Shown: positions 16,776 to 25,226, counted from the first letter of the stretch. The stretch: DNA of 25,978 bases from JAGTVG01 sp964389805 (GCA_964389805.1 CAYMFU010000118.1:1-25978), one strand, 5' to 3'. The notes: generated from the letters alone by a model not told the origin. Translations and numbers: made by a program.

Positions 16776-18181
16776 TGATCAAATATAAAATTGGTTATTT
16801 TTTTTTAGCTTACTGCCTTTCATTAATATTCTGGCAATGTACCAGTGAGTCCCAGAATGTAATCTCATACCCGGGAATACCAGATCTGCAAACCAGCGAT
16901 TTATACGAAGTCCAGGTTAATAACCGGACAGTATGGGTGGAAAAATTCAGGACCTCGATGGATATTGAAAACCTGCCGGATTGGTTTACCAGTGAATCCT
17001 ACACCCTGGAACAACAAGAGGTGCACATTGCAAACCTCTCATGCAAGTCCCAGATCCTTGTTACTCTTAAAGTTAGAGAGCATGTAAAATCTGTCAGTAT
17101 CAGGCCAAACAGCAGGGATATTAAGTACATCATTGAAGGGAATCTTATCCGCTTTTCTTTACCCGGACCCGATCATATATATATTGAGATCAATGATCTT
17201 CCACCATTATGTCTTTTTGCAAATCCTATTGAAGATATCGTCCCTGATCAGAATGATGAAAATGTCAGATATTTTGGTCCTGGAGTTCATAATCCGGGTA
17301 TGATGACGCTTGAAGATAATGAGATTATTTACATTGCCGGTGGGGCGATTGTGTATGGCGGTATTCGGGCAAATGGATCTTCAGATATAAAAGTATTGGG
17401 ACGCGGCATCCTGGATGGTGGATTTGAGCATAAGCGAATGGTAGTCCTGGAAGATGCTAAGAATATTGAATTTAACGGAATATTGATAAGAAATGGAGTG
17501 TCATGGACGAATACGGTGATAAATTGTGAAAATGTCAAATATACAGGCATAAAAGTAATCAGTTTCGGTCCGGGAGGTGATGGGATAAATCCCCTGGGAT
17601 CTCAAAACATGGAGATCTCAGACTGTTTTCTGCGTTGTACTGATGATTGCATAGCCATAAAATCGCCTGATTCCAGTCATGTGGTTAAGAATATCAGGGT
17701 ATTCAACAATACAATGATTGGATATGCTTTCAGCGATGGAATTACCATTGGTTTTGAAACAAACGGTCCTTTTGTAGAGGATGTTAAAGTTTATAATTGC
17801 GATGTTTTACAGGCAAGAGGCGGGAGTCGTGTGGATGGCCATTCTGCTTTCAGCATAATTTGCGATGGACCAGCCATGATTCGGAATATAACTTTTGAAG
17901 ATATCCGGGTTGATGAGGATGTGTATAAGTTATTTGAATTAAATATTACTGATGGGACTAAGTATGGGATAAATCCGCCTGGCCATATCCGGGATATTCA
18001 TTTAAAAAATATTAAATGGAACAGCGTGCAGCCAATTATTCTAAAAGGATTTGATGAAACGCACCGGGTGCAGAACGTCACCTTCGAAAAATGTACTTTA
18101 AAGGGGGAAGTTATTGAAGAGGCCCGCACTGACCTATTCGAAATTAATGAATTTGTTGATGACGTTCAATTTATTAAATAG
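16775..18181 (+). CDS. Right-handed beta-helix glycoside hydrolase-like lipoprotein (GH28/GH49-like)
   Basis: The 468-residue protein has a hydrophobic N-terminus ending in FWQC, probably a lipoprotein signal. Residues about 25-160 look like a beta-sandwich. From about 165, YFGPGVHNPG, TLEDNEIIYIAGGAIVYGG and LGRGILDG open a beta-helix as in clan GH-N (GH28 and GH49). The three acidic residues D269 (GGDGIN), D290 and D291 (TDDCIAIKS) keep the same 21-residue spacing as the catalytic aspartates of fungal polygalacturonases. The GH28 histidine motif GHG is SDG here and RIK is absent. The N-terminal sandwich plus these changes point more to a GH49-like or uncharacterised polysaccharidase. The substrate is unknown and no SusC/D pair is nearby. 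Confidence 0.82.
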   Translation: MIKYKIGYFFLAYCLSLIFWQCTSESQNVISYPGIPDLQTSDLYEVQVNNRTVWVEKFRTSMDIENLPDWFTSESYTLEQQEVHIANLSCKSQILVTLKVREHVKSVSIRPNSRDIKYIIEGNLIRFSLPGPDHIYIEINDLPPLCLFANPIEDIVPDQNDENVRYFGPGVHNPGMMTLEDNEIIYIAGGAIVYGGIRANGSSDIKVLGRGILDGGFEHKRMVVLEDAKNIEFNGILIRNGVSWTNTVINCENVKYTGIKVISFGPGGDGINPLGSQNMEISDCFLRCTDDCIAIKSPDSSHVVKNIRVFNNTMIGYAFSDGITIGFETNGPFVEDVKVYNCDVLQARGGSRVDGHSAFSIICDGPAMIRNITFEDIRVDEDVYKLFELNITDGTKYGINPPGHIRDIHLKNIKWNSVQPIILKGFDETHRVQNVTFEKCTLKGEVIEEARTDLFEINEFVDDVQFIK

Positions 18182-18291
18182 AGTTGAGGGTCAACACTTA
18201 ATGTTAAAAGATGGTTCTAATTCCCGGATCGATTTTGCTTTCGATTCAGATGTGCATAGGATCTAAACTGAAAATCCTGAAGCGATAAAAT

Positions 18292-18320
18292 AATAGAAGG
18301 ATTGTATAGATTCTTCTATT
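18292..18320 (-). terminator. Probable terminator of the PadR-permease operon
   Basis: AATAGAAG (18292-18299) and CTTCTATT (18313-18320) form a perfect 8-bp stem with a 13-nt loop. The stem includes the permease stop codon at 18316-18318. On the minus strand the hairpin is followed by a T-rich ATTTTATC rather than a clean T-run. Confidence 0.45.
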
Positions 18321-20940
18321 CATATTTTAAGATCTTCGCCGGACTGATAATGGCCACTTTCCTGCTTTGAACAAATAGTGTTACTCCAGAGATTCCCATC
18401 GTGATTAGTAGAGCACCGATAAAGACAATCAAGTGAATATCTGTATGATATGCAAACTCACGCATCCAATATTCTGCCATCCAATATGAGAATGGCCATG
18501 CAATGATATTGGCAATTATGATGAGTATCATAAACGACCTCGAAAGTGTTATAATCAAATGAGAAAAGGGCGCTCCAAAAACTTTTCTCAGGCTAATCTC
18601 CTTAAGTCTTTTTTCACTAACCAGGGTGATCAGTCCGTATAACCCTAATGCCGAGATCAGGATAGTCAGGAACGTAAAACCTTTAACCAGTTTTGAAAAC
18701 TGAATGTCGCTTTTGTATAATTTCTGAAGGTGCTGGTTCATAAACACAAAATCAAATGGGATGCCCGGCACAACACTGCTCCAATCTTCTCTTAAATCAG
18801 ATATTAAATCAGTAATATTCCCGGGACTTACCCTGACATAGATATCCTGTAGCATAGTCCTGGGATAGTATATAACTAAAGGATTGATCGTGTTATGGAG
18901 GGAAGTATTATGAAAATTTTCCACCACGCCAATTATTCTTCCTTCTGTAATAGAACCTACTGTTATCTTCATTCCAATAGCTTCTTCAGGTGTCCAGTTG
19001 AAATATTTTGCAGCTTCGCGGTTAATGATTATCCCATCAGCACTATCTGATGGGTGGGCGAATGAGTATTCCCTTCCTGCTACCATAGGGGTGCCGATCG
19101 TCTTATAAAAATCTTCCCGTACTGCATCAATCGCCAGGTTTTTAGCTTCATCCATCCCTTCAGCCATAATAGGGACATTCCCATTTTCTCCATCCATCCG
19201 ACCGCCACCTACTGAAACGCTTTTTACGCGCGCATTTGAACCGATCGCATCTTTAATGATCCGGTATTTAGCATTTAATTCTTCACCGGGCATTCGAATG
19301 AGTAGGATCTCATCCTTCTCAAAGCCCAGTGATTGTGATTGTAGAAAATTTATTTGTGAGGTTATTATGAAGCTTCCAATAATTAGGAATGAAGTGATGG
19401 CATATTGCAGGGTAACGAGTGCTTTCCTTAATCCAACGCCACTCTTTTGATGCAAGGCTGAACCGCGCATGATGGTTATTGGATTGTATTTCGACATTAC
19501 AAATGCAGGGTATATGCCGGATAAAATTCCAATAAGCAATCCGATGGTCCCGAAGATCAATCCATATTCTATCCAGTTGTTGGTTTGCCATGTAATTGAC
19601 AAATCAAAATTGTTATTAATATATGGTAATAACACTGGAATAAGTATGAGGGATAGGATTACTGATGACAACACAATCAGGATTGGCTCAGATAAATAGC
19701 GGATCACCAGTGACTTTTTACTTGATCCGAGTGTTTTTCGAAGTCCGGTTTCTTTGGCCCGTGAAACAGATTTGGCTACTGATATATTGGTAAAGTTGAA
19801 AGCAGCCAGGAAGGTCAGTAATATGCCTATAGAACCTAAAATCAATATATATGATTTATTGCCAGATGATATGTTCTCATTTTTAATCTCTCCAAAATAG
19901 ATCTCCTCAAGAGGTTGTAATCCATATTTCAATCGTTTCAGGCGTTCTTCGTCAAAATGAGTCTCCGCAAAATCCGGGAACAAAGCCACCAATGCATCAG
20001 GATTGACATTCTCTTCCAGCATTACATAGGTATGAAAAGAAGTCCAGCCAAAATCATCCAGTGTGACCGGGTAGCCGGAAGGTACTTTGAAAGCATCGAA
20101 AGGCAGCAGGAAATCAAATTCAAAATGGGTGTTGCCCGGAATAGGGGCAAGAACGCCAGTGATATAATATGGTATTTCATTATCAATTAATAGAGTTTTC
20201 CCAAGTGCACTTTCATCACCAAAATACTTTCTGGCCATTTTATCGGTTACAACTATATTTGTGTTTTTCAAAAGGGCAGTTTTAGGATCGCCTTCTATTA
20301 ATGGGTAGGTAAATACTTCAAAGACACTTGGATCAGCATAGAAGATCTTTTCTTCATAAAATTGCTTTTCACCGTCGTCTGTAGAAACTATGGCTGTTGG
20401 AGTGTATCTGAAGCGGACAGATTCCTTTATTTCAGGATAAAATGTTTTTATCGCTGGTCCCAGAGGCGGTCCAACAGTAGGATAGGATTGCCACGAATCC
20501 CCTCGGTTGGCATTCAGGATTACCCGGTATATATCTTTTGAGTTATTATGAAATGCATCATAACTGATCTCATGTTGAACGATTCTGTAAATCAGCATAG
20601 AAGCTGTAAAGGCAAGCAATAGGCCAAAAACACTGATAAATGAATTAATCTTATCATTACGAATGTTCCGATAAGCCACTTTTACATAATTTGCATACAT
20701 AATCCGATTATTTTGAGTTGAGAGATTGACCTTTTTAATGGCAAATGGTCTGAGAAAGGAAATAATCATGAATAGGAGATTGAGATTAGCTCTCCATCTT
20801 TTCATGCTTTTAGCATGGTCATGGTATATTTCCTGGATATCCCCCTCAATTTCCTCTACCAGGTCACCTTTACAGAACCAACGTAAAAAGTTAATAGCCC
20901 ATTGAGGAGGTTGTTGTCGTTGTTGTTGATTATTGCTCAT
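18316..20940 (-). CDS. FtsX-type ABC transporter permease with N-terminal prefix domain
   Basis: The ATG at 20940 overlaps the PadR stop as ATGA and gives 874 residues. An earlier in-frame ATG at 21012 lies inside PadR and is less likely. Residues about 10-75 (QWAINFLRWFCKGDLVEEIEGDI) form the 'permease prefix' found in Bacteroidota PadR-linked transporters. After a first helix (about 90-115) comes a MacB-type periplasmic domain. Two FtsX cores follow, marked by RAKETGLRKTLGSSKKSL and EISLRKVFGAPFSHLI. A second periplasmic domain lies between them, for about eight helices in all. It should pair with a MacB-type ATPase, but none is in the window. Lipid, peptide or drug efflux are possible roles. 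Confidence 0.9.
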   Translation of the reverse strand: MSNNQQQRQQPPQWAINFLRWFCKGDLVEEIEGDIQEIYHDHAKSMKRWRANLNLLFMIISFLRPFAIKKVNLSTQNNRIMYANYVKVAYRNIRNDKINSFISVFGLLLAFTASMLIYRIVQHEISYDAFHNNSKDIYRVILNANRGDSWQSYPTVGPPLGPAIKTFYPEIKESVRFRYTPTAIVSTDDGEKQFYEEKIFYADPSVFEVFTYPLIEGDPKTALLKNTNIVVTDKMARKYFGDESALGKTLLIDNEIPYYITGVLAPIPGNTHFEFDFLLPFDAFKVPSGYPVTLDDFGWTSFHTYVMLEENVNPDALVALFPDFAETHFDEERLKRLKYGLQPLEEIYFGEIKNENISSGNKSYILILGSIGILLTFLAAFNFTNISVAKSVSRAKETGLRKTLGSSKKSLVIRYLSEPILIVLSSVILSLILIPVLLPYINNNFDLSITWQTNNWIEYGLIFGTIGLLIGILSGIYPAFVMSKYNPITIMRGSALHQKSGVGLRKALVTLQYAITSFLIIGSFIITSQINFLQSQSLGFEKDEILLIRMPGEELNAKYRIIKDAIGSNARVKSVSVGGGRMDGENGNVPIMAEGMDEAKNLAIDAVREDFYKTIGTPMVAGREYSFAHPSDSADGIIINREAAKYFNWTPEEAIGMKITVGSITEGRIIGVVENFHNTSLHNTINPLVIYYPRTMLQDIYVRVSPGNITDLISDLREDWSSVVPGIPFDFVFMNQHLQKLYKSDIQFSKLVKGFTFLTILISALGLYGLITLVSEKRLKEISLRKVFGAPFSHLIITLSRSFMILIIIANIIAWPFSYWMAEYWMREFAYHTDIHLIVFIGALLITMGISGVTLFVQSRKVAIISPAKILKYE

Positions 20941-21269
20941 GCTTGTTCCAGGATGAATGAAGGAATCGTGCCATACATATTTTCTCTTATTTCGTGGGCT
21001 TCCCTGAGGCATCGTGCTCCAAAAGCAGTAATGGTGAAGTATTTTTTTCTCTTCCCACCTCGTATACTTGTAGCCTCTCCAAAATGACTATCCAGCAATC
21101 CTTTTTCCTTTAATCTATGTAAGGCGCTGTGGATGGTGCTTAGTGTTACCTTTCGCTGAGTTTGATGCAATATCTCTTCTTTTATTGCTACTCCATAGGC
21201 TTCCGGATGTAATGCGCCTACCGCGAGCATGACAAGTTCTTCGAATTCTCCCAGGTGTGTTCCTTTCAT
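20937..21269 (-). CDS. PadR-family transcriptional regulator
   Basis: The 110-residue protein has a PadR winged helix: LGEFEELVMLAVGALHPEAYGVAIKEEI, then TLSTIHSALHRLKEKGLLDSHFGE, the recognition helix, then a wing RGGKRKKYFTITAFGARCLRE. It belongs to the short class with only a brief C-terminal helix for dimerisation. Its stop overlaps the permease start by four bases, so it likely autoregulates this operon, with derepression by a compound that the transporter handles. Two near-identical 16-base repeats just upstream are candidate operators. Confidence 0.92.
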   Translation of the reverse strand: MKGTHLGEFEELVMLAVGALHPEAYGVAIKEEILHQTQRKVTLSTIHSALHRLKEKGLLDSHFGEATSIRGGKRKKYFTITAFGARCLREAHEIRENMYGTIPSFILEQA

Positions 21270-21287
21270 AATTATGATAATATACGC

Positions 21288-21344
21288 ATTTGCCGATAAA
21301 ATAGATTCAAATTTAGTATTTTTTTCTTATTTGTCGATAAAATA
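21288..21344. promoter_or_regulatory. Direct repeats upstream of padR, candidate operators
   Basis: ATTTGCCGATAAAATA (21288-21303) and ATTTGTCGATAAAATA (21329-21344) differ at one base, share orientation and start 41 bases apart (about four helical turns). They lie 19-75 bases upstream of the padR ATG, where an autoregulatory PadR would bind. They are not inverted repeats, unlike many PadR operators. Confidence 0.5.
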
Positions 21345-21379
21345 AGACCTGGATAGTGAGAATTCCTGATGTTGAACAA

Positions 21380-21778
21380 TTATTCTTTTGGCCCTTGTTC
21401 AAGTGCATTTTTAATGGCAGCCTTTGCGAAGTTGCTTGTAACGGTGGCGCCTGATATGGAATCAAAATTCAGATCTTCCTTCTGGTCTATTACGGCTTTA
21501 ACATTTTGAGGTGCCCCATATCCGAATGTCCCATAAAGTTTCTCAAATTGAAAATGCAATAATTCTCCATCTTTTATTTTGAAAGCTATTTTAGCACCCA
21601 CCTTACTGATGATAGTAGAATACTCGCCTTCATAATGGCCGTCTTCAATCTGAGACATTCTTGGTTGAAACTCGCCAACATATTTGCCTGCATTTCTACC
21701 TGCCATATTGAATGATAGGAGTCCTGCCACAATAATAATAGCAGCTATTCCAAGTAGGTATAAAAAAATTTTCAGCAT
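21380..21778 (-). CDS. Membrane-anchored FMN-binding domain protein (RnfG/NqrC-like)
   Basis: The ATG at 21778 gives 132 residues; an upstream TTG at 21823 would overlap the hydrolase relic. One N-terminal membrane helix (about residues 3-24) precedes an FMN_bind domain on the outer face. The domain has the usual EDGHYEGEYSTIISKVGAKIAFKIKDGELLHF start and ends DSISGATVTSNFAKAAIKNAL. The SGATVTS motif is where FMN is covalently attached to a threonine in RnfG and NqrC. It is expected to carry electrons in the periplasm. It lies on the same strand as the UnbV-UnbU pair but is separated from it by the hydrolase relic and an AT-rich spacer, so joint transcription is not certain. Confidence 0.85.
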   Translation of the reverse strand: MLKIFLYLLGIAAIIIVAGLLSFNMAGRNAGKYVGEFQPRMSQIEDGHYEGEYSTIISKVGAKIAFKIKDGELLHFQFEKLYGTFGYGAPQNVKAVIDQKEDLNFDSISGATVTSNFAKAAIKNALEQGPKE

Positions 21779-21815
21779 TATGATTTTATTTTCATAAGTA
21801 AATAATAGTACATAG

Positions 21816-22110
21816 CTATTCAATCATAAAGTCTTCTTCAATCAGGAATTGTTTCATTAATACCGGAGTCTGGTTGAAGGGCCTGTCATTTTTTTTTATT
21901 AAAAAAAGCATGTTTCTCTCCTCCAAAGAAGAAAATTGGAGCCGGGACAGTTGTATTTCGTTTTAGTTTTTTCGGATAATAAATATGAAGCTCCAGCTGT
22001 ACTGTATCTTTTATTTTATAAGTATAAGATACGGAAGAGGCATTTTTCTGAGGAAACCCTATAACCGCCAGAAGTGTTGATAGACAAATTATTAAAACCC
22101 TAACCCTCAT
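21816..22110 (-). pseudogene. Internally deleted, frameshifted alpha/beta-hydrolase
   Basis: From the ATG at 22110 the frame encodes a signal peptide (about 20 residues), then SVSYTYKIKDTVQLELHIYYP and VPAPIFFFGG. This is the N-terminal part of secreted esterase-like alpha/beta-hydrolases, ending at the oxyanion-hole strand. It then runs directly into GEKHAFFN, which resembles the catalytic-histidine segment near the C-terminus, so the middle of the enzyme, including the nucleophile serine, is missing. The frame stops just after a run of nine A on the minus strand (21889-21897). One base fewer would continue NDRPFNQTPVLMKQFL to a TAG at 21816, a plausible hydrolase C-terminus. The product cannot be active. 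Confidence 0.75.
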
Positions 22111-22292
22111 GTAAATATCAGGCCTGTTTGAATACTCATGGATTAAAAATGAACGCGTAAATATAGACCTTCAATGAGGAAAATGTAAAAATTGGAGATC
22201 ATATTATTGAATTCTCTTCAATTAAGAAATATAAACTCAACGCGTTCTCCCTATGTTATTCATTTGTATTTCATAGTACGACACTAAATTAA

Positions 22293-22361
22293 TTAGATTC
22301 AATGTCACGCTAAAATCTTGAATCTAACCAGTAGATTTAATTATATAATTAATTATATAAT
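22293..22361. repeat. Inverted repeat and 22-bp palindrome in an AT-rich spacer
   Basis: The 319-bp gap 22111-22429 has no gene. It contains TTAGATTCAA (22293-22302) with its exact complement TTGAATCTAA (22318-22327) around a 15-nt loop. Just after it is a perfect 22-bp palindrome built of TTATATAATT and its complement, centred at 22350/22351. Neither has a T-run. They may end the unbU transcript weakly or be operator or AT-rich melting sites. Confidence 0.5.
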
Positions 22362-22429
22362 ATAACAACTACATCAACTTATAATAAATACTATTAAAAG
22401 TTGAATGGATTCTATATTCAATAGGGATC

Positions 22430-23269
22430 CTAAGTAATTTTCTTTGAGTACTGCAACCTTAGATCAATGTATTTGGCTATTGGGCCTACAAGGAACAGGG
22501 CATAAAATGGAGCATAAATAAATTGGTTCATTCGTAATACAAATTCCACGAGAGCTATCAGAAAAGCAACCAGGATCTGCCCCTTTTTGCTTCTCACGCC
22601 TGTCGGAGGATCTGTGATCATGAAAAATATGAATAATTGATACATTGGACCGGTAAGGGGGGCAACCTCAGCCAGGAAAGCATCCCCGGTCAGGTAACTT
22701 CGAATCAGTGCAAAAAGAATAAAACTGATCACATAGGTAAAAGTCACATGGAATTTTTTGGCCCGGTAAACAATAAATGTGCCCAGCATCCAGATCACCA
22801 GCATGGGCCAGATGTTATTGCCCCATTGAATGCTTAATCCTGCAACACTGAAGGGAGCTGTAAACAGCATCCAGGAGATTCCAAAGTTAGAAGGATTCCA
22901 TATATGCTTTCCTTTATACCTGAGCACATATTTCGAAGTGATGGAGATCATGGCTGTTAATATATATGGCCAATAAAACATGGATCTGATCAGAATGCTT
23001 ACGCTGATTCCGGATATATATGCACTCGCCAGATTCTTCCATTTCCCGAAAAACAATCTGCCCAGAACCAGATCTGTTATTATACTGGCAACAATGGCCA
23101 GGATTACAGTTGTATAACTTTCAAGAATGCCGAAGGAAAGATGGCCTGCAAGCAGGATCAGGGATATGAAAATGGGTGCTGAATATTTATTCAATATCTG
23201 CAAAAAACCTGATGGTTTTTTCTTTTGATCCTGCAATATTGCCGCTCCACCTGTATCTATACTGTTCAT
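22430..23269 (-). CDS. UnbU/RnfD-NqrB-like integral membrane protein
   Basis: The 279-residue protein has about eight to nine hydrophobic segments. HIWNPSNFGISWMLF and LFIFFMITDPPTG match the NP-x-N and FFMATDPVT landmarks of the RnfD/NqrB family, membrane subunits that carry flavin in ion-pumping NADH or ferredoxin redox complexes. It is shorter than RnfD, and I see no SGAT-type covalent FMN site in it. Short relatives called UnbU are known from enediyne warhead cassettes, next to UnbV, as here. The start overlaps the UnbV stop as ATGA, so the two are translationally coupled. The likely role is electron transfer across the membrane, possibly with the nearby FMN_bind protein; the direct partner is unproven. 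Confidence 0.83.
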   Translation of the reverse strand: MNSIDTGGAAILQDQKKKPSGFLQILNKYSAPIFISLILLAGHLSFGILESYTTVILAIVASIITDLVLGRLFFGKWKNLASAYISGISVSILIRSMFYWPYILTAMISITSKYVLRYKGKHIWNPSNFGISWMLFTAPFSVAGLSIQWGNNIWPMLVIWMLGTFIVYRAKKFHVTFTYVISFILFALIRSYLTGDAFLAEVAPLTGPMYQLFIFFMITDPPTGVRSKKGQILVAFLIALVEFVLRMNQFIYAPFYALFLVGPIAKYIDLRLQYSKKIT

Positions 23270-25071
23270 GCCGATTCGATCACTTTATTTAGTTTTCCTA
23301 TTTGCGGATCATTGATCACCTGTAAAGTACCCGAAGGCCATATGATCTCAACCTTTTCAACCGAGGGGGTTTGGCCTAATCCGAAATGAACTGCCCTCTG
23401 GTTCTGGGAACAGAAACCAATTCCTCCCGTCACTATCTGCGCTTGTTTTTTCCCATTCCAATAAAGGGTAACAGTCGCGCCAATTGCACTTTTATTGCTG
23501 TTTGTTCCTTCCAATGAAAAAGCAATCCAATTATTCGATGGATCCACCTGGTTTTTGTAAACCAGTAATCCCTGATTCATATTGGCCACAATAACGTCGA
23601 GCACGCCACGGTTCCACAGGTCTGCCAGAGCTACCGAACGACTGTCAAGAGTTACCTGCTCACATACATCCATTGAGGCATCCAGAAAATTTCCACTCCC
23701 GTCATTTAGCCAGATCATATTTTGCTGATAGCCCGACTGGCTTTTACCTTCCATCGCGGGCCAGTTTATGGCGTCGGAAATTATGGTTTTATTACCACCA
23801 GTTACTTTCGAATAATCATACCAATAGGATGATCCTTTTATCCCTGAAATGAAACCATTTGCTACATAAAGATCCAGCGCACCATCATTGTTGAGATCCC
23901 CGAATTGTGCCCCATAACTCCATCCTCCAAGTTCAATTCCTTTTTGACGGGCGGTATTTTCATAAACAGGAAAACCAGGACCTTCCGAAGGTGTCCACAG
24001 GTTATTTCCCTGAAGCAATACACCAACTTCTGTAATGTTGGAGATATACAGGCTCTGGTCGCCATTATTCTCTATGTCTCCTAAGGTCATGTTCATGCCG
24101 CTTTTAGGAGTATATCCTATACCTGCTCTTTTCCCAATTTCATTAAAACTTTGTCCACCATTATTGATAAACCATTCATCCACAGCATAATCATTTGCTA
24201 TGATCAGGTCCTGAAAACCATCACCATTCAGGTCAGCCGCTCCCGCCGCCAGGGTCCACTTTGTACTGTGCAGATTAGCCTCCAGAGTAACATCTTCAAA
24301 TGTGCCATTTCCTTTGTTTTTAAAAAGATAATTTCTTCCTCCATTATTAGCGTATTCAAAGCTTTCCGGCATAATAACGGTGGATTTCAGGTTCCAGAGA
24401 TCGATATCTTCCCGGTAATATCCACCTACAAACAGATCCAGGAATCCATCATTATTATAATCCATCCAGACGGCAGTGTTGGCGTTGATCCAGTCCGGCA
24501 AGCCAGCTTTTTCAGATACGCTTTCAAAGATTTCCCCATTTAAATTCTTAAAGAGTTCAGGTTTTCCCCATTTATAAACAAATACATCTTCATAACCATC
24601 ATTGTTATAATCCCCCCAGATCGAACCCATCGATACTCCTGTTCCCTCAATATTTACATCCGCCAATCTCACTTTTGCACCTATATCAATGAAAGTTCCA
24701 TCCTTCTGATTGTGATACAAAGCATTTCTGCTTCCAAGATGGCTGTTAGTAAGATACAGGTCATTCCATCCATCCTGGTCAAAATCACAAACTGATATAG
24801 CAGCACCCATTGAGGCAATCTGGGGCAAAATATGATTCAACTGGGGATCTAACTCAGGACTTTGATGATTAAAATCGATCCCCACCTGTTCGGAAACCTC
24901 TTCCAGATAGAATCCGAAAAATTTGAGGGCGGAGGCTGAATTATTTGTTATATCTTCCCTGGCTTTGTTTATGGTTTCCTTTTTAATAAAGGCCGGCAAG
25001 GATAAGAGCACGATAAAAAAGATCGTTACAGATATTTTAGTTATGTTATGATTTCTTGTCATTGCGTTCAT
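23266..25071 (-). CDS. ASPIC/UnbV (CRTAC1-like) secreted FG-GAP repeat protein
   Basis: The 601-residue protein has an N-terminal signal or anchor helix (residues about 12-27). Six or seven FG-GAP/VCBS-type repeats carry calcium-loop motifs such as DFDQDGWNDLY, GDYNNDGYEDVF, MDYNNDGFLDLF, ADLNGDGFQDLI and GDLNNDGALDLY. These form a beta-propeller outside the cytoplasm. Two repeats (GDIENNGDQSL and ADLWNRGVLDV) have degenerate loops. The C-terminus (about 515-595) is the ASPIC/UnbV domain: NWIAFSLEGTNSNKSAIGATVTLYWNGK...FGLGQ...IWPSG. The start ATG at 25071 has a second ATG three codons later. It forms a coupled pair with the RnfD-like gene. The biochemical role of this family is not established. 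Confidence 0.92.
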   Translation of the reverse strand: MNAMTRNHNITKISVTIFFIVLLSLPAFIKKETINKAREDITNNSASALKFFGFYLEEVSEQVGIDFNHQSPELDPQLNHILPQIASMGAAISVCDFDQDGWNDLYLTNSHLGSRNALYHNQKDGTFIDIGAKVRLADVNIEGTGVSMGSIWGDYNNDGYEDVFVYKWGKPELFKNLNGEIFESVSEKAGLPDWINANTAVWMDYNNDGFLDLFVGGYYREDIDLWNLKSTVIMPESFEYANNGGRNYLFKNKGNGTFEDVTLEANLHSTKWTLAAGAADLNGDGFQDLIIANDYAVDEWFINNGGQSFNEIGKRAGIGYTPKSGMNMTLGDIENNGDQSLYISNITEVGVLLQGNNLWTPSEGPGFPVYENTARQKGIELGGWSYGAQFGDLNNDGALDLYVANGFISGIKGSSYWYDYSKVTGGNKTIISDAINWPAMEGKSQSGYQQNMIWLNDGSGNFLDASMDVCEQVTLDSRSVALADLWNRGVLDVIVANMNQGLLVYKNQVDPSNNWIAFSLEGTNSNKSAIGATVTLYWNGKKQAQIVTGGIGFCSQNQRAVHFGLGQTPSVEKVEIIWPSGTLQVINDPQIGKLNKVIESA

Positions 25072-25226
25072 TTTCTTTCAATCATAGAATGTCCACTTCA
25101 ACCTTTTTGCATGTATTTATTATTTGAAAAGCTACAATTTTAAAAAGAAATCTTCAGACTTAAGGAATACTTATAAAACTTTTTCTGTATCCTGGGATAG
25201 AGTTAACAGTTTGTTATGGAATTTGT

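Noticed and set aside
20941..21012. 24-residue N-terminal extension of the FtsX permease
   Set aside because: It lies within padR in another frame; the ATGA overlap at 20937-20940 gives a more natural start before the prefix domain.
24151..24543. 130-codon plus-strand frame inside the UnbV gene
   Set aside because: Antisense shadow of a repeat-rich gene; its translation has no recognisable features.
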